Shown here piece by piece: positions 15,309-24,049 of a DNA stretch of 64,000 bases; position 1 is the first letter of the stretch; every line of letters starts with the position of its first letter. This DNA is from Mesonia ostreae (GTDB lineage: Bacteria > Bacteroidota > Bacteroidia > Flavobacteriales > Flavobacteriaceae). The stretch is taken from NCBI RefSeq assembly GCF_031845265.1, contig NZ_JAVRBG010000001.1, positions 186,001 through 250,000 on the forward strand, given 5' to 3'. A program made the position numbers and the translations under genes. Under the pieces are notes generated by a model that worked only from the letters and a program-made list of their open reading frames with translations, had not been told where the DNA came from and did no database searches.

Positions 15309-16844
15309 ATGAAAAAATTACGATTAATCTTAGGCGATCAGTTAAACTACAAGCATTCTTGGTTCTCTCAAAAAGACGATGATGTTCTCTATGTGATGGC
15401 AGAAATGCTACAAGAAACTAACTATGTAACTCATCATATTCAAAAAGTGGTAGGCTTTTTTGTTGCGATGCGAAATTTTAAAGATCATTTTAAAAATTTA
15501 GATCACAACTTTAAGTATTTCTCAATTCAAGATAAAGACAACTTACAGAAGCTTCCTAAAATTATTTCTGAATTGGTAAAAAAACATCAAATTAAAAAAT
15601 TTGAATATCAATTACCTGATGAGTATCGATTAGATGTACAATTAAAAGAAATATGCGACAGTTTAACTATTAAAAGTCAGGCTTTTTCTACAGAGCATTT
15701 TTTAACTTCTAGAACAGATCTTGCTCATTTCTACGAAGGCAAAAAGCAAATGGTAATGGAATATTTTTACCGCGATATGCGAAAGAAATATGATATTCTA
15801 ATGCAAGATTCCAAAACACCAGAAGGAGGAAAATGGAATTTTGACAAAAGCAATCGCAATAAATGGAAAGGAGAAATTGAAATTCCTAAAGAGAAAGGCT
15901 TTCGCAAAGAGGTGACGTCTATAGTAAATGAAATAGAGGATGCAGGAATTAAAACCATGGGAAATATTGACCCAAAGCATTTTAATTGGCCTACATCAAG
16001 AGAGGATTCGCTTAAAGTATTAAATTATTTTTGTGATGAATTATTGGTTCATTTTGGAGATTTTCAAGATGCGATGCACACCCAAGAAAAGTTTTTGTTT
16101 CATTCGCGCTTATCTTTTGCTCTCAACACCAAAATGCTTTCGCCAAAAGAAGTGATTGACAAAGCTGTAGAGGCTTATTATGATCAAAAAGACGTGATAG
16201 AAATTTCACAAATTGAAGGCTTTGTAAGGCAAATTCTGGGCTGGAGAGAATATATGCGCGGTATTTATTGGAAAGAAATGCCTAATTACCAACATTCTAA
16301 TAATTTGGATAATCAGCAAAAATTACCTAATTTTTACTGGACAGGAAAGACCAGAATGAATTGTTTGCACCACGCTATAAGTCAGAGTTTAGATGAAGCA
16401 TACGCGCATCACATACAACGTTTAATGATTACAGGAAATTTTGCATTACTTACCCAAACGCAGCCAAATGAAGTAGACGCCTGGTATTTAGGAATTTATA
16501 TAGATGCGATTGAGTGGGTAGAAATGCCCAATACTAGAGGAATGAGTCAGTTTGCAGATGGCGGTTTGGTAGCTACCAAACCCTATATTTCTAGCGGTAG
16601 CTACATTAATAAAATGAGCAATTACTGTAAAGATTGCGATTATAGCGTGCATCAAAAGGAAGGGGAAAAAGCCTGTCCTTTTAATTCTTTATATTGGAAT
16701 TTTCTCGATGATAAATATGATATATTAAAAGACAACGCTCGTATGCGAATGATGTATAGTGTACTCCACAAAATGGATAAAACAACTTTGAACAAGCATA
16801 AGCAAAGGGCGGCAAAAATTATTGAGAACCCAGATAATTTTTAA
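15309..16844 (+). CDS. Iron-sulfur bacterial cryptochrome/photolyase (FeS-BCP, PhrB/CryB type)
   Basis: A 511-residue protein of the deoxyribodipyrimidine photolyase-related family that repairs (6-4) photoproducts in studied members. It starts MKKLRLILGDQLNYKHSWF. Cysteines in RMNCLHHAI, NYCKDCDY and KACPFN are positioned as the 4Fe-4S ligands, and ITGNFALL..EVDAWYLGIYIDAIEWVEMPNTRGMSQFADGG is the FAD-pocket signature. ATG 15309 is preferred because it gives the standard N-terminus. Together with Cry-DASH it would give complementary repair of UV damage. Confidence 0.93.
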   Translation: MKKLRLILGDQLNYKHSWFSQKDDDVLYVMAEMLQETNYVTHHIQKVVGFFVAMRNFKDHFKNLDHNFKYFSIQDKDNLQKLPKIISELVKKHQIKKFEYQLPDEYRLDVQLKEICDSLTIKSQAFSTEHFLTSRTDLAHFYEGKKQMVMEYFYRDMRKKYDILMQDSKTPEGGKWNFDKSNRNKWKGEIEIPKEKGFRKEVTSIVNEIEDAGIKTMGNIDPKHFNWPTSREDSLKVLNYFCDELLVHFGDFQDAMHTQEKFLFHSRLSFALNTKMLSPKEVIDKAVEAYYDQKDVIEISQIEGFVRQILGWREYMRGIYWKEMPNYQHSNNLDNQQKLPNFYWTGKTRMNCLHHAISQSLDEAYAHHIQRLMITGNFALLTQTQPNEVDAWYLGIYIDAIEWVEMPNTRGMSQFADGGLVATKPYISSGSYINKMSNYCKDCDYSVHQKEGEKACPFNSLYWNFLDDKYDILKDNARMRMMYSVLHKMDKTTLNKHKQRAAKIIENPDNF

Positions 16845-17029
16845 AGACAATAGATTAAACCTTAAATGTGAGATCATTACAATTGATTAAATCTAAGACT
16901 TTTTAGAATTGATTTTTTACAAAATCTTTTTTAACATAAGACACTTAAAATTCCTAAAGAATGGTTAATAAGGTATTTAAGCATTCACAAAAAGCTTAAG
17001 TTTAATCTTAACCTTTAAAAACATAAAAG

Positions 17030-17272
17030 ATGGATCAAGAAAAGTTAGACCACATGCGTTCGGTTTTAGATAAACTAGAAGACATTAAAAATAGTCAAGA
17101 AAGTATAATTGATAAAATTAATCATGTGATTACAGATCTGTTTCAGCATCCCGATGAAAAACTAGAAAAAGTGATGGAAGATGCACATCAAAAATCTTCA
17201 GATAATGTAGATGCAGTTCGGGAGGCGTTGGAAGCCTACGAAATGAGAATTAATAAAATTGAAAACGAATAA
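17030..17272 (+). CDS. Small acidic helical protein of unknown function
   Basis: 80 residues, MDQEKLDHMRSVLDKLEDIKNSQES..., predicted helical with heptad spacing; no signal peptide or cysteine. Not recognised. It stands alone with about 185 bases upstream and 160 downstream. The codon usage and compact length suggest a real gene. Confidence 0.6.
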   Translation: MDQEKLDHMRSVLDKLEDIKNSQESIIDKINHVITDLFQHPDEKLEKVMEDAHQKSSDNVDAVREALEAYEMRINKIENE

Positions 17273-17434
17273 TAGACTTAATTTTCTCTTTTTATTCTAA
17301 GCCTTAATTTGGATAAAATTTTATGATAAAACTAAAATCAATATTAAAAAACAGTTAATAAGTCGTTAAATTAGATTCGAATAATTGTTTATTGGCATAC
17401 ATTTATTCCATACTAACTAATAAAATAGAATATT

Positions 17435-17590
17435 ATGAGAGATTTAGTTTGGCTAATTGTGGTAATTTTAGTGATAGGATGGCTTGTAGGTTACTTTGCT
17501 TTTCCAGATTTAGGAAGCATTATACATATACTACTTGTTTTGGCTGTTATTATGATTATTTATAAGCTTATTACAGGAAGAAATGTTTAA
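17435..17590 (+). CDS. Lmo0937-like small membrane protein
   Basis: A 51-residue ORF, MRDLVWLIVVILVIGWLVGYFAFP...YKLITGRNV, with two hydrophobic segments (about 5-23 and 29-45). This matches the short lmo0937/DUF5670-like inner-membrane proteins often induced by envelope or general stress. It lies 50 bases before a small lipoprotein gene. Function unknown. Confidence 0.75.
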   Translation: MRDLVWLIVVILVIGWLVGYFAFPDLGSIIHILLVLAVIMIIYKLITGRNV

Positions 17591-17640
17591 ATGGTAGCAT
17601 TTAAATAGTAACTTTATAACATTAATTAAAATTTTAAATT

Positions 17641-17781
17641 ATGAATATCAAGAAATTATTTTTAGGCCTATTTATTATGGGAACTGTTGCAACTACATTT
17701 ACAAGTTGTAGAAGTGAAGGAGAAAAAGTTGCTGATGACATTGAAGATGTTGCAGATGATGTTGGTGATGCAGTAGATTAA
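17641..17781 (+). CDS. Small acidic lipoprotein (entericidin-like size)
   Basis: A 46-residue ORF with a signal peptide ending in lipobox FTSC (Cys 23), then an acidic tail with a near-repeat ADDIEDVADDVGDAVD. It resembles short stress-related lipoproteins found beside small two-helix membrane proteins. It is followed by a strong terminator and is likely cotranscribed with the preceding membrane protein. Confidence 0.72.
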   Translation: MNIKKLFLGLFIMGTVATTFTSCRSEGEKVADDIEDVADDVGDAVD

Positions 17782-17787
17782 ATTATA

Positions 17788-17815
17788 AAGCCTCTAATTT
17801 TAGAGGCTTTTTTTT
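17788..17815 (+). terminator. Terminator after the small lipoprotein gene
   Basis: AAGCCTCTAA pairs with TTAGAGGCTT, followed by T8. Confidence 0.85.
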
Positions 17816-17838
17816 ACCTTTCCATTAAAGAAAAATTC

Positions 17839-18534
17839 ATGAAAAAAATACTACTTTTCCCATTATTCGCCATTTTGGTCTTCATTTTAGGAAGTTGCGA
17901 AGAATCCGCAGAAAAAAAAGCGGAACAAGTTCAAGATAAAGATTCGAAAGAAATTTCATTATTGCAAAAAATAGCCAATGCCAACGGTTTTCAAGAATGG
18001 AAAAATGTGGACCATGTTTCTTTCACATTTAATATAGATAGAGATACTACTCATTTTGAAAGATCGTGGGAATGGAAACCAAAAGAAAATAAAATAAAAA
18101 TGTTAGCTTCTAATGATACGTTAGAGTACCACACCAACCACGTAGAAAAAGATTCTACATTGGCTAAAGCAGATCAAGCTTTTATAAATGATAAATACTG
18201 GTTGCTATTTCCATTTCAACTGGTATGGGACCAAGGGTTTACCCATTCGATTAAAGAGAATGTTATCTCTCCGCTAAAGAATGAAAAAGTAACGGAATTA
18301 ACGATAGATTATAATGCGGAAGACGGTTACACACCTGGAGATCGTTATAAAGTTTATATCGATTCTAATTATACGATAAAAGAATGGGCATATTATCCTG
18401 GGGCTAGCAAAGAGCCTCGTATGACTACCACTTGGGAAGACTATGAAACTCAAAAAGGAATTAAATTTGCCAAAACGCATAAAGACAGCACAGCTAATTT
18501 TAAACTTTACTTCACCAAAGTATCAATTCGGTAA
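17839..18534 (+). CDS. Hypothetical lipoprotein
   Basis: 231 residues with a clear lipoprotein signal (MKKILLFPLFAILVFILGSCEE, Cys at 20). The rest is rich in aromatic residues and beta-prone (WKNVDHVSFTFNIDRDTTHFERSWEW, KIKMLASNDTLEYH), recalling LolA-like or outer-membrane lipoprotein-sorting folds that bind lipids; this fold guess is weak. It begins 24 bases after the terminator and precedes the kynurenine operon by 80 bases, with a promoter between, so it is probably independent. Confidence 0.7.
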   Translation: MKKILLFPLFAILVFILGSCEESAEKKAEQVQDKDSKEISLLQKIANANGFQEWKNVDHVSFTFNIDRDTTHFERSWEWKPKENKIKMLASNDTLEYHTNHVEKDSTLAKADQAFINDKYWLLFPFQLVWDQGFTHSIKENVISPLKNEKVTELTIDYNAEDGYTPGDRYKVYIDSNYTIKEWAYYPGASKEPRMTTTWEDYETQKGIKFAKTHKDSTANFKLYFTKVSIR

Positions 18535-18573
18535 TTGAGTTTCTATTTATGAAGAACACTCATTAATTATTGC

Positions 18574-18600
18574 TAAATTTGTAGTAAACCTACCAGTTTA
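18574..18600 (+). promoter_or_regulatory. Promoter of the kynurenine operon with an inverted repeat
   Basis: TAAATTTG at 18574-18581 is a perfect -7 box. Just downstream, TAAAC (18585-18589) and GTTTA (18596-18600) form an inverted repeat at the predicted transcription start, a possible operator. No regulator gene is nearby. Confidence 0.5.
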
Positions 18601-18614
18601 GAAAATAATCAATA

Positions 18615-19883
18615 ATGACCAACTATAAAGACACGCTAGAATTTGCTAAAGAATTAGACCAAAAAGATCCTTTAGCCGATTTTAGAAACCAATTTCATAT
18701 TCCTACCAATCCAGATGGCTCTCAGCAAATTTATCTTTGCGGAAATTCATTAGGATTACAACCTAAAAAAACCAAAGAATACCTTCAAGAAGAATTAAAC
18801 GATTGGGCTAATTTAGGTGTTGAAGGACATACCGAAGCCAAACATCCTTGGATGCCTTACCACGAATTTTTAACCGAAAAAATGGCTAAAATCGTAGGAG
18901 CAAAATCCAGTGAAGTAGTCATGATGAACACCTTAAGCGTTAACCTTCATTTAATGATGGTCAGCTTTTACCGTCCTACTTCAAAAAAATATAAAATTCT
19001 TATTGAAAGTGATGCTTTTCCTTCAGATAAATATGCGGTAGAATCTCAATTGAAACTACACGATATAGATCCTAAAGACGGACTCGTCTTATGGAAACCT
19101 AGAGAAGGAGAGGAATTATGCCGACTAGAAGATTTAGAGAAAATCATGAAAGAGCAAGGTGATGAAATTGCTTTAGTAATGATTGGAACCACCAATTATT
19201 ATACGGGACAATCTTTTCCTATCAAAGAAATTACAAAATTAGGGCATCAATACAGCTGTAAGGTTGGTTTTGACCTTGCTCACGGAGCAGGAAATATTCA
19301 GCCGCAGCTTCACGATAGCGAAGCAGATTTTGCGGTTTGGTGCAGTTATAAATATTTAAATAGTGGCCCAGGAAGTGTGGGAGGCTGCTTTGTACATGAA
19401 AAACACGCCAACGATAAAAATCTAAAACGCTTTGCTGGTTGGTGGGGACACAACAAGTCTACACGTTTTAATATGCGTCACGATTTTGACCCTATTCCAG
19501 GAGCAGAAGGTTGGCAATTAAGCAATCCGCCTATTTTATCTATGGCAGCCATTAGGGCTTCTTTAGATGTATTTGATGAAGCAGGATTTGATAATATTAG
19601 AGAAAAAGCCGTAAAACTTACTGGTTTTTTAGAATATTTATTGCTCCAAATTAAGGATGATCGCATAGAGTTGATTACCCCTACAAATCCGCAAGAGCGA
19701 GGTTCACAAATCTCCATCAAACTTAAAGGAGTTACAAAACAATTATTTAACGATTTGATGAAAGCTGGAGTAATTAGCGATTGGAGAGAGCCTAATGTAA
19801 TTAGAATTGCCCCTATCCCACTCTACAATTCTTACCAAGATGTATTTGGTATGGTTCAAATTCTAAAAAAATCACTGAAATAA
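18615..19883 (+). CDS. kynU: Kynureninase
   Basis: A PLP enzyme cleaving kynurenine or 3-hydroxykynurenine to (hydroxy)anthranilate and alanine. 422 residues, the usual length. Motifs include FHIPTNPDGSQQIYLCGNSLGLQPK, the PLP segment VGFDLAHGAGNIQPQLHD (about 222) and the Schiff-base lysine in VWCSYKYLNSGPGSVGGCFVHEK (about 240-262). It is the first gene of the operon. With kmo immediately downstream the substrate is probably 3-hydroxykynurenine, giving 3-hydroxyanthranilate. Confidence 0.95.
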   Translation: MTNYKDTLEFAKELDQKDPLADFRNQFHIPTNPDGSQQIYLCGNSLGLQPKKTKEYLQEELNDWANLGVEGHTEAKHPWMPYHEFLTEKMAKIVGAKSSEVVMMNTLSVNLHLMMVSFYRPTSKKYKILIESDAFPSDKYAVESQLKLHDIDPKDGLVLWKPREGEELCRLEDLEKIMKEQGDEIALVMIGTTNYYTGQSFPIKEITKLGHQYSCKVGFDLAHGAGNIQPQLHDSEADFAVWCSYKYLNSGPGSVGGCFVHEKHANDKNLKRFAGWWGHNKSTRFNMRHDFDPIPGAEGWQLSNPPILSMAAIRASLDVFDEAGFDNIREKAVKLTGFLEYLLLQIKDDRIELITPTNPQERGSQISIKLKGVTKQLFNDLMKAGVISDWREPNVIRIAPIPLYNSYQDVFGMVQILKKSLK

Positions 19884-19884
19884 T

Positions 19885-21282
19885 ATGAAAGAACAAGAAC
19901 ACATTCTAGTGATTGGTGCAGGTCTCTGCGGAAGTCTTCTCGCTTTAAGATTAGCTCAGAGAGGTTATAAAGTAAGCTTAGTCGAAAAAAGACCCGATTT
20001 AAGAAGCACCGATATTTCTGCAGGAAGATCCATTAATTTAGCATTTTCAGACCGTGGTATTAAAGCCATGAATCTTGTTGGATTAAAAGGAAAAGCAAAA
20101 GATTTGTGTATTCCTATGCACGGAAGAATGATTCATAATCTAGAACAAGAAGAATATTTATCTCGCTATAGCGGATTAGAATCAGAATACATCAACTCCA
20201 TTTCTAGATCAGATTTGAATGCTTTATTACTTGATGAAGCCGAAAAAATGCCCGATGTAAATATTTTATTTAATCAAGCTTGTATCGATGTAGATTTACA
20301 AAATGCTAAAGCTACTTTTGAAGATTTTACAAGTAAAGAAAAATCTACCATAGAAGCCGATATTATTTTAGGTACCGATGGTGCTGGCTCTGTGGTGAGA
20401 AAGAGCATGTTAGAGGATAATCTATTCTTATTCAGCTTTTCTCAAGATTATTTGTCTCACGGTTACAAAGAGCTTACTATTCCTGCCACAAAAGATGGAG
20501 GTTTTAGAATAGAAAAGAACGCGTTGCACATTTGGCCAAGAGGCGAAAATATGGTGATTGCACTCCCTAACCTTGACGGAAGTTTTACCGTAACGCTATT
20601 TCTATCTTATGAAGAAGGAGAAGATAATTTTAAAAGTCTAGACACTTCCGAAAAAGTAAAAGCCTATTTTGAAAAGATGTATCCTTCCGCGGTAGCGCAT
20701 ATGCCTACCCTAACAGAAGATTTTTTCAACAATCCTACAAGTCCATTAGGAACCGTAAAATGTTCCCCTTGGAATAGCTTCGGAAAAGTGATGTTATTGG
20801 GAGATGCCGCTCACGCTATTGTTCCGTTTTACGGACAAGGAATGAATGCTTCCTTTGAAGATGTGGTGGTTTTTGATGAGATTTTAGATAACTATGAAGG
20901 AGACTGGCAAAAGGTTTTTAAAGAATATCAGAAAAAGAGAAAAGTAGACACCGATGCAATTGCTGAATTGGCTATTGATAATTTTCATGAAATGAAGGAG
21001 CACACCGCTGCACCTATATTTCAGAAAAAAAGAAAATTAGAAACTGCATTTGAGCAAGAATTTCCAAAAGAATATGCTTCAAAATATAGGCTGGTGACTT
21101 TCCAAGAAGACATTAGCTACTCTGAAGCCTTAAAAAAAGGAAGAGCACAAGATAAAGCCATTTTAAATTTATTGGCTCAAGATAAAATAGATGAAAATGC
21201 TTCTTTACAAGAAAAACTTCATTTAGTGAATAAGGAAACGCAAGAAATATTAGAAGAAGATGCCGTTTTAAAAACAAACTAA
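19885..21282 (+). CDS. kmo: Kynurenine 3-monooxygenase
   Basis: An NADPH-dependent flavoprotein hydroxylating L-kynurenine. 465 residues. The FAD-binding GAGLCGSLLALRLAQRGYKVSLVEKR is at the N-terminus (about 9-35), ISAGRSINLAFSDRG follows, and the second FAD motif LLGDAAHAIVPFYGQGMNASFEDV is at about 306. The C-terminus lacks the membrane anchor of the mitochondrial enzyme, so it is likely soluble. It starts one base after kynU. In studied organisms it acts upstream of kynureninase. Confidence 0.94.
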   Translation: MKEQEHILVIGAGLCGSLLALRLAQRGYKVSLVEKRPDLRSTDISAGRSINLAFSDRGIKAMNLVGLKGKAKDLCIPMHGRMIHNLEQEEYLSRYSGLESEYINSISRSDLNALLLDEAEKMPDVNILFNQACIDVDLQNAKATFEDFTSKEKSTIEADIILGTDGAGSVVRKSMLEDNLFLFSFSQDYLSHGYKELTIPATKDGGFRIEKNALHIWPRGENMVIALPNLDGSFTVTLFLSYEEGEDNFKSLDTSEKVKAYFEKMYPSAVAHMPTLTEDFFNNPTSPLGTVKCSPWNSFGKVMLLGDAAHAIVPFYGQGMNASFEDVVVFDEILDNYEGDWQKVFKEYQKKRKVDTDAIAELAIDNFHEMKEHTAAPIFQKKRKLETAFEQEFPKEYASKYRLVTFQEDISYSEALKKGRAQDKAILNLLAQDKIDENASLQEKLHLVNKETQEILEEDAVLKTN

Positions 21283-21308
21283 TTTTAAAATAGCAAAAGC
21301 CATTTATT

Positions 21309-22070
21309 ATGAATAACGAAGAAATTGCAAAAATACTTGACCAAGCTGCAAAAGATGCAACGGCAGTAGGACAAATGGGTGAGAAACACGACTTTTCCCT
21401 AGAAGACGCCTATGAAATACAACGTCATTCTATCAATAGACGTTTGGATCGCGGAGAGAAAATCACAGGATTTAAACTAGGATTTACCTCACGTGCAAAA
21501 ATGGAGCAAATGGGAGTTCACGATCTTATTTGGGGAATTTTAACCGATGAAATGGAGTTAAAGCCTCAAGAAGAAGTGAATTTAGACCGATGGATTCATC
21601 CAAGAGCAGAACCAGAAATCGCGTTTAGAATTTCTAAAGACATTGAAGAGTCTATTGGGTTAAAAGAGATTCACAAGTACGTAGATGCAATGGCTCCAGC
21701 CTTAGAAATTATAGATTCTAGGTACGAAAATTTTAAATTTTCTTTAGAAGATGTGGTGGCAGATAATTGCTCTTCCACAGGATATGTAGTTGGGGATTGG
21801 CTAAATTTAAATACAGAAATTTCCGATTTAGATATCGACTTACGTATCAATAAAGAAGTAGTACAGTCTGGAAAAACATCGGCTATACTTAACAATCCGC
21901 TTCAATCTTTAGTAGAATTAAGTAGGCTGGCTTCTAAAGCAGGAATCATAATTCAAAAAGGACAAGTGGTTTTAGCGGGAGCAGCGACTGCAGCGGTTTA
22001 CTTAGAAAATAATCAGCATATAGAAGCGCACGTAGAAGATTTAGGAAATATTTCATTTCAAACCAAGTAA
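21309..22070 (+). CDS. 2-keto-4-pentenoate hydratase / 4-oxalocrotonate decarboxylase family
   Basis: 253 residues of the fumarylacetoacetase-like hydratase fold (GFKLGFTSRAKMEQMGVHDLIWGILTDEM, HPRAEPEIAFRI, DNCSSTGYVVGDW). Family members decarboxylate 4-oxalocrotonate or hydrate 2-oxopent-4-enoate with Mg2+. In the 3-hydroxyanthranilate meta-cleavage pathway both reactions follow deamination of 2-aminomuconate. Which of the two this enzyme performs cannot be told from the sequence, and only one such gene is present here. Confidence 0.88.
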   Translation: MNNEEIAKILDQAAKDATAVGQMGEKHDFSLEDAYEIQRHSINRRLDRGEKITGFKLGFTSRAKMEQMGVHDLIWGILTDEMELKPQEEVNLDRWIHPRAEPEIAFRISKDIEESIGLKEIHKYVDAMAPALEIIDSRYENFKFSLEDVVADNCSSTGYVVGDWLNLNTEISDLDIDLRINKEVVQSGKTSAILNNPLQSLVELSRLASKAGIIIQKGQVVLAGAATAAVYLENNQHIEAHVEDLGNISFQTK

Positions 22071-22150
22071 AAGTGAGATGGTAAGATTTGGGAAATAAGT
22101 TGAGAGAACACAATATGTAAACTCCGCCTCTTACCTAAAAAAATACAATT

Positions 22151-22582
22151 ATGGATAAAGGAAAAGTAATTGAAGGCAAAGCAAAACCAAGAGGAAAATA
22201 CCCACACGTTAAAAGAGTGGGAGATTTTATCTTTGTTTCAGGAACCAGTTCACGTCGTGCTGATAATACATTTGCAGGCGTAGAAGTAGACGAAATGGGA
22301 ACCACAAGTCTAGATATCAAAAAACAAACCGCTGCGGTATTAGAGAATATAGATAGTATTCTTCAGCAAGAAGGAGCGAGTTTAAAAGATGTGGTAGACG
22401 TGACCAGCTTTTTAGTAAATATGAACGATTTTAAAGGTTACAATGAAACTTACGGCGAATTCTTTGAGCCCGAAACTGGCCCTACCAGAACCACCGTTGC
22501 CGTTCACCAATTACCACATCCTCATTTATTGGTAGAAATAAAGGTGATGGCTTATAAAAAGCAAGCTTATGCAGGACATTAA
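22151..22582 (+). CDS. RidA-family protein, probable 2-aminomuconate deaminase
   Basis: 143 residues of the YjgF/RidA fold: KPRGKYPHVKRVGDFIFVSGTSSRR near the start, VDVTSFLVNMNDFKGYNETYGEFF, and the signature GPTRTTVAVHQLPHPHLLVEIKVMAYK with the conserved Arg and Glu. In bacterial nitrobenzoate and tryptophan pathways the deaminase converting 2-aminomuconate to 4-oxalocrotonate belongs to this family. The position in a kynurenine operon supports that role. It overlaps the dehydrogenase start by 14 bases. Confidence 0.85.
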   Translation: MDKGKVIEGKAKPRGKYPHVKRVGDFIFVSGTSSRRADNTFAGVEVDEMGTTSLDIKKQTAAVLENIDSILQQEGASLKDVVDVTSFLVNMNDFKGYNETYGEFFEPETGPTRTTVAVHQLPHPHLLVEIKVMAYKKQAYAGH

Positions 22583-24026
22583 AAATTTTATTGGCGGCAA
22601 ACTTCAAAACTCATTGAACAATAAATGGTTGGATAATTACAATCCTGCCAATGGGGAAGTTTACTCAAAAATACCTGCTAGCAATGCAAAAGATGTAGAG
22701 CTAGCGGTAGAAGCAGCACAAAAAGCTTTTCCCATTTGGTCACAATATACTGTAGAGCAACGTAGTAATGCCCTTCATGAAATCGCCGATAAAATTGAAG
22801 AAAACCTCATCGCTTTCGCGGAAGCAGAATCATTAGATAACGGCAAACCTTTAAGTTTGGCGCTAACGATTGATATTCCTCGAGCCATAAGTAACTTTAG
22901 ATTTTACGCCCAAGCCATTACACAGTTTGCCAGTAAATCCCACGAAACTGTAGGCACCAATAGCATCAATTTTACATTAAAAAAACCTATAGGTGTGGTG
23001 GGTTGCATTTCTCCGTGGAATCTTCCCTTGTATTTATTCTCTTGGAAAATAGCGCCAGCTCTAGCCGCAGGGAATTGCGTGGTAGCTAAACCGAGTGAAA
23101 TCACGCCAATGACGGCTTTCTTACTAAGTAAAATTTGTAAAGAAACCTGTTTGCCAGAGGGCGTGTTAAATATTGTTCACGGCACTGGTCCAGGTACTGG
23201 GCAGGCGATTGTAGAACATCCAGAAATTAAGGCTATTTCTTTTACAGGAGGCACCAAAACTGGTGAGATGATTGCTAGAACTGCAGCGCCCATGTTTAAA
23301 AAATTATCTCTAGAGCTTGGCGGAAAAAATCCTAACCTCATTTTTGCCGATTGCGATTATGATAAAATGCTACAAACTACACTCAAATCTTCTTTTGCCA
23401 ATCAAGGACAAATTTGCCTTTGCGGAAGTCGAATTTTTGTAGAAGAAAGCATCTACGAAAAATTTAAAACCGATTTTGTTTCCGAAGTAAAAAAATTGAA
23501 AGTAGGACCACCTTCCGAAGCATCAAGTAATTTAGGCGCTTTGGTGTCTAAAGAACATTTAGAAAAAGTGTACAAGCACATTCATAGTGCACCTCAACAA
23601 GAAGCTACTATTTTATGTGGCGGAAATAAAGTAAAGGTGAAAGACCATGAAAATGGCTACTACCTAGAACCTACGGTGATTGAAGTGAAAAGCAATTCCT
23701 GTGACCTCAACCAACAAGAAATTTTTGGCCCCGTAGTAACCCTCATGCCTTTCTCTTCAGAAAAAGAAGCTTTAGCTTTAGCCAACGATGTTCGCTACGG
23801 ACTATCGGCCACAGTTTGGACCAACAATCTCAACCGTACCATGCGACTTAGCAATACACTAGAAGCAGGCATTGTTTGGGTAAACACATGGCTCAACCGC
23901 GATTTAAGAACTCCTTTTGGCGGTATAAAAGATAGCGGTGTAGGTCGTGAGGGCGGTTTCAATGCTTTAGAATTTTTTACCGAACCCAAAAATATTTGTA
24001 TACAATACGCCGACGAAACCCATTAA
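22569..24026 (+). CDS. Aldehyde dehydrogenase, probable 2-aminomuconate 6-semialdehyde dehydrogenase
   Basis: 485 residues of the NAD-dependent ALDH family. Motifs are the Rossmann segment SWKIAPALAAGNCVVAKPSEITP, SFTGGTKTGEMI, the catalytic Glu in KLSLELGGKNPNLIFA (about 253), the nucleophilic Cys in SFANQGQICLCGSRIFVEE (about 285), and EIFGPVVTLMPF. The N-terminus overlaps the deaminase end by 14 bases. It is closest to hydroxymuconic/aminomuconic semialdehyde dehydrogenases, which fits the operon. One GCTTTCGCGGA word is at 22812-22822. Confidence 0.9.
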   Translation: MQDIKNFIGGKLQNSLNNKWLDNYNPANGEVYSKIPASNAKDVELAVEAAQKAFPIWSQYTVEQRSNALHEIADKIEENLIAFAEAESLDNGKPLSLALTIDIPRAISNFRFYAQAITQFASKSHETVGTNSINFTLKKPIGVVGCISPWNLPLYLFSWKIAPALAAGNCVVAKPSEITPMTAFLLSKICKETCLPEGVLNIVHGTGPGTGQAIVEHPEIKAISFTGGTKTGEMIARTAAPMFKKLSLELGGKNPNLIFADCDYDKMLQTTLKSSFANQGQICLCGSRIFVEESIYEKFKTDFVSEVKKLKVGPPSEASSNLGALVSKEHLEKVYKHIHSAPQQEATILCGGNKVKVKDHENGYYLEPTVIEVKSNSCDLNQQEIFGPVVTLMPFSSEKEALALANDVRYGLSATVWTNNLNRTMRLSNTLEAGIVWVNTWLNRDLRTPFGGIKDSGVGREGGFNALEFFTEPKNICIQYADETH

Positions 24027-24049
24027 CCACTACATAACCTAAGCATCCT

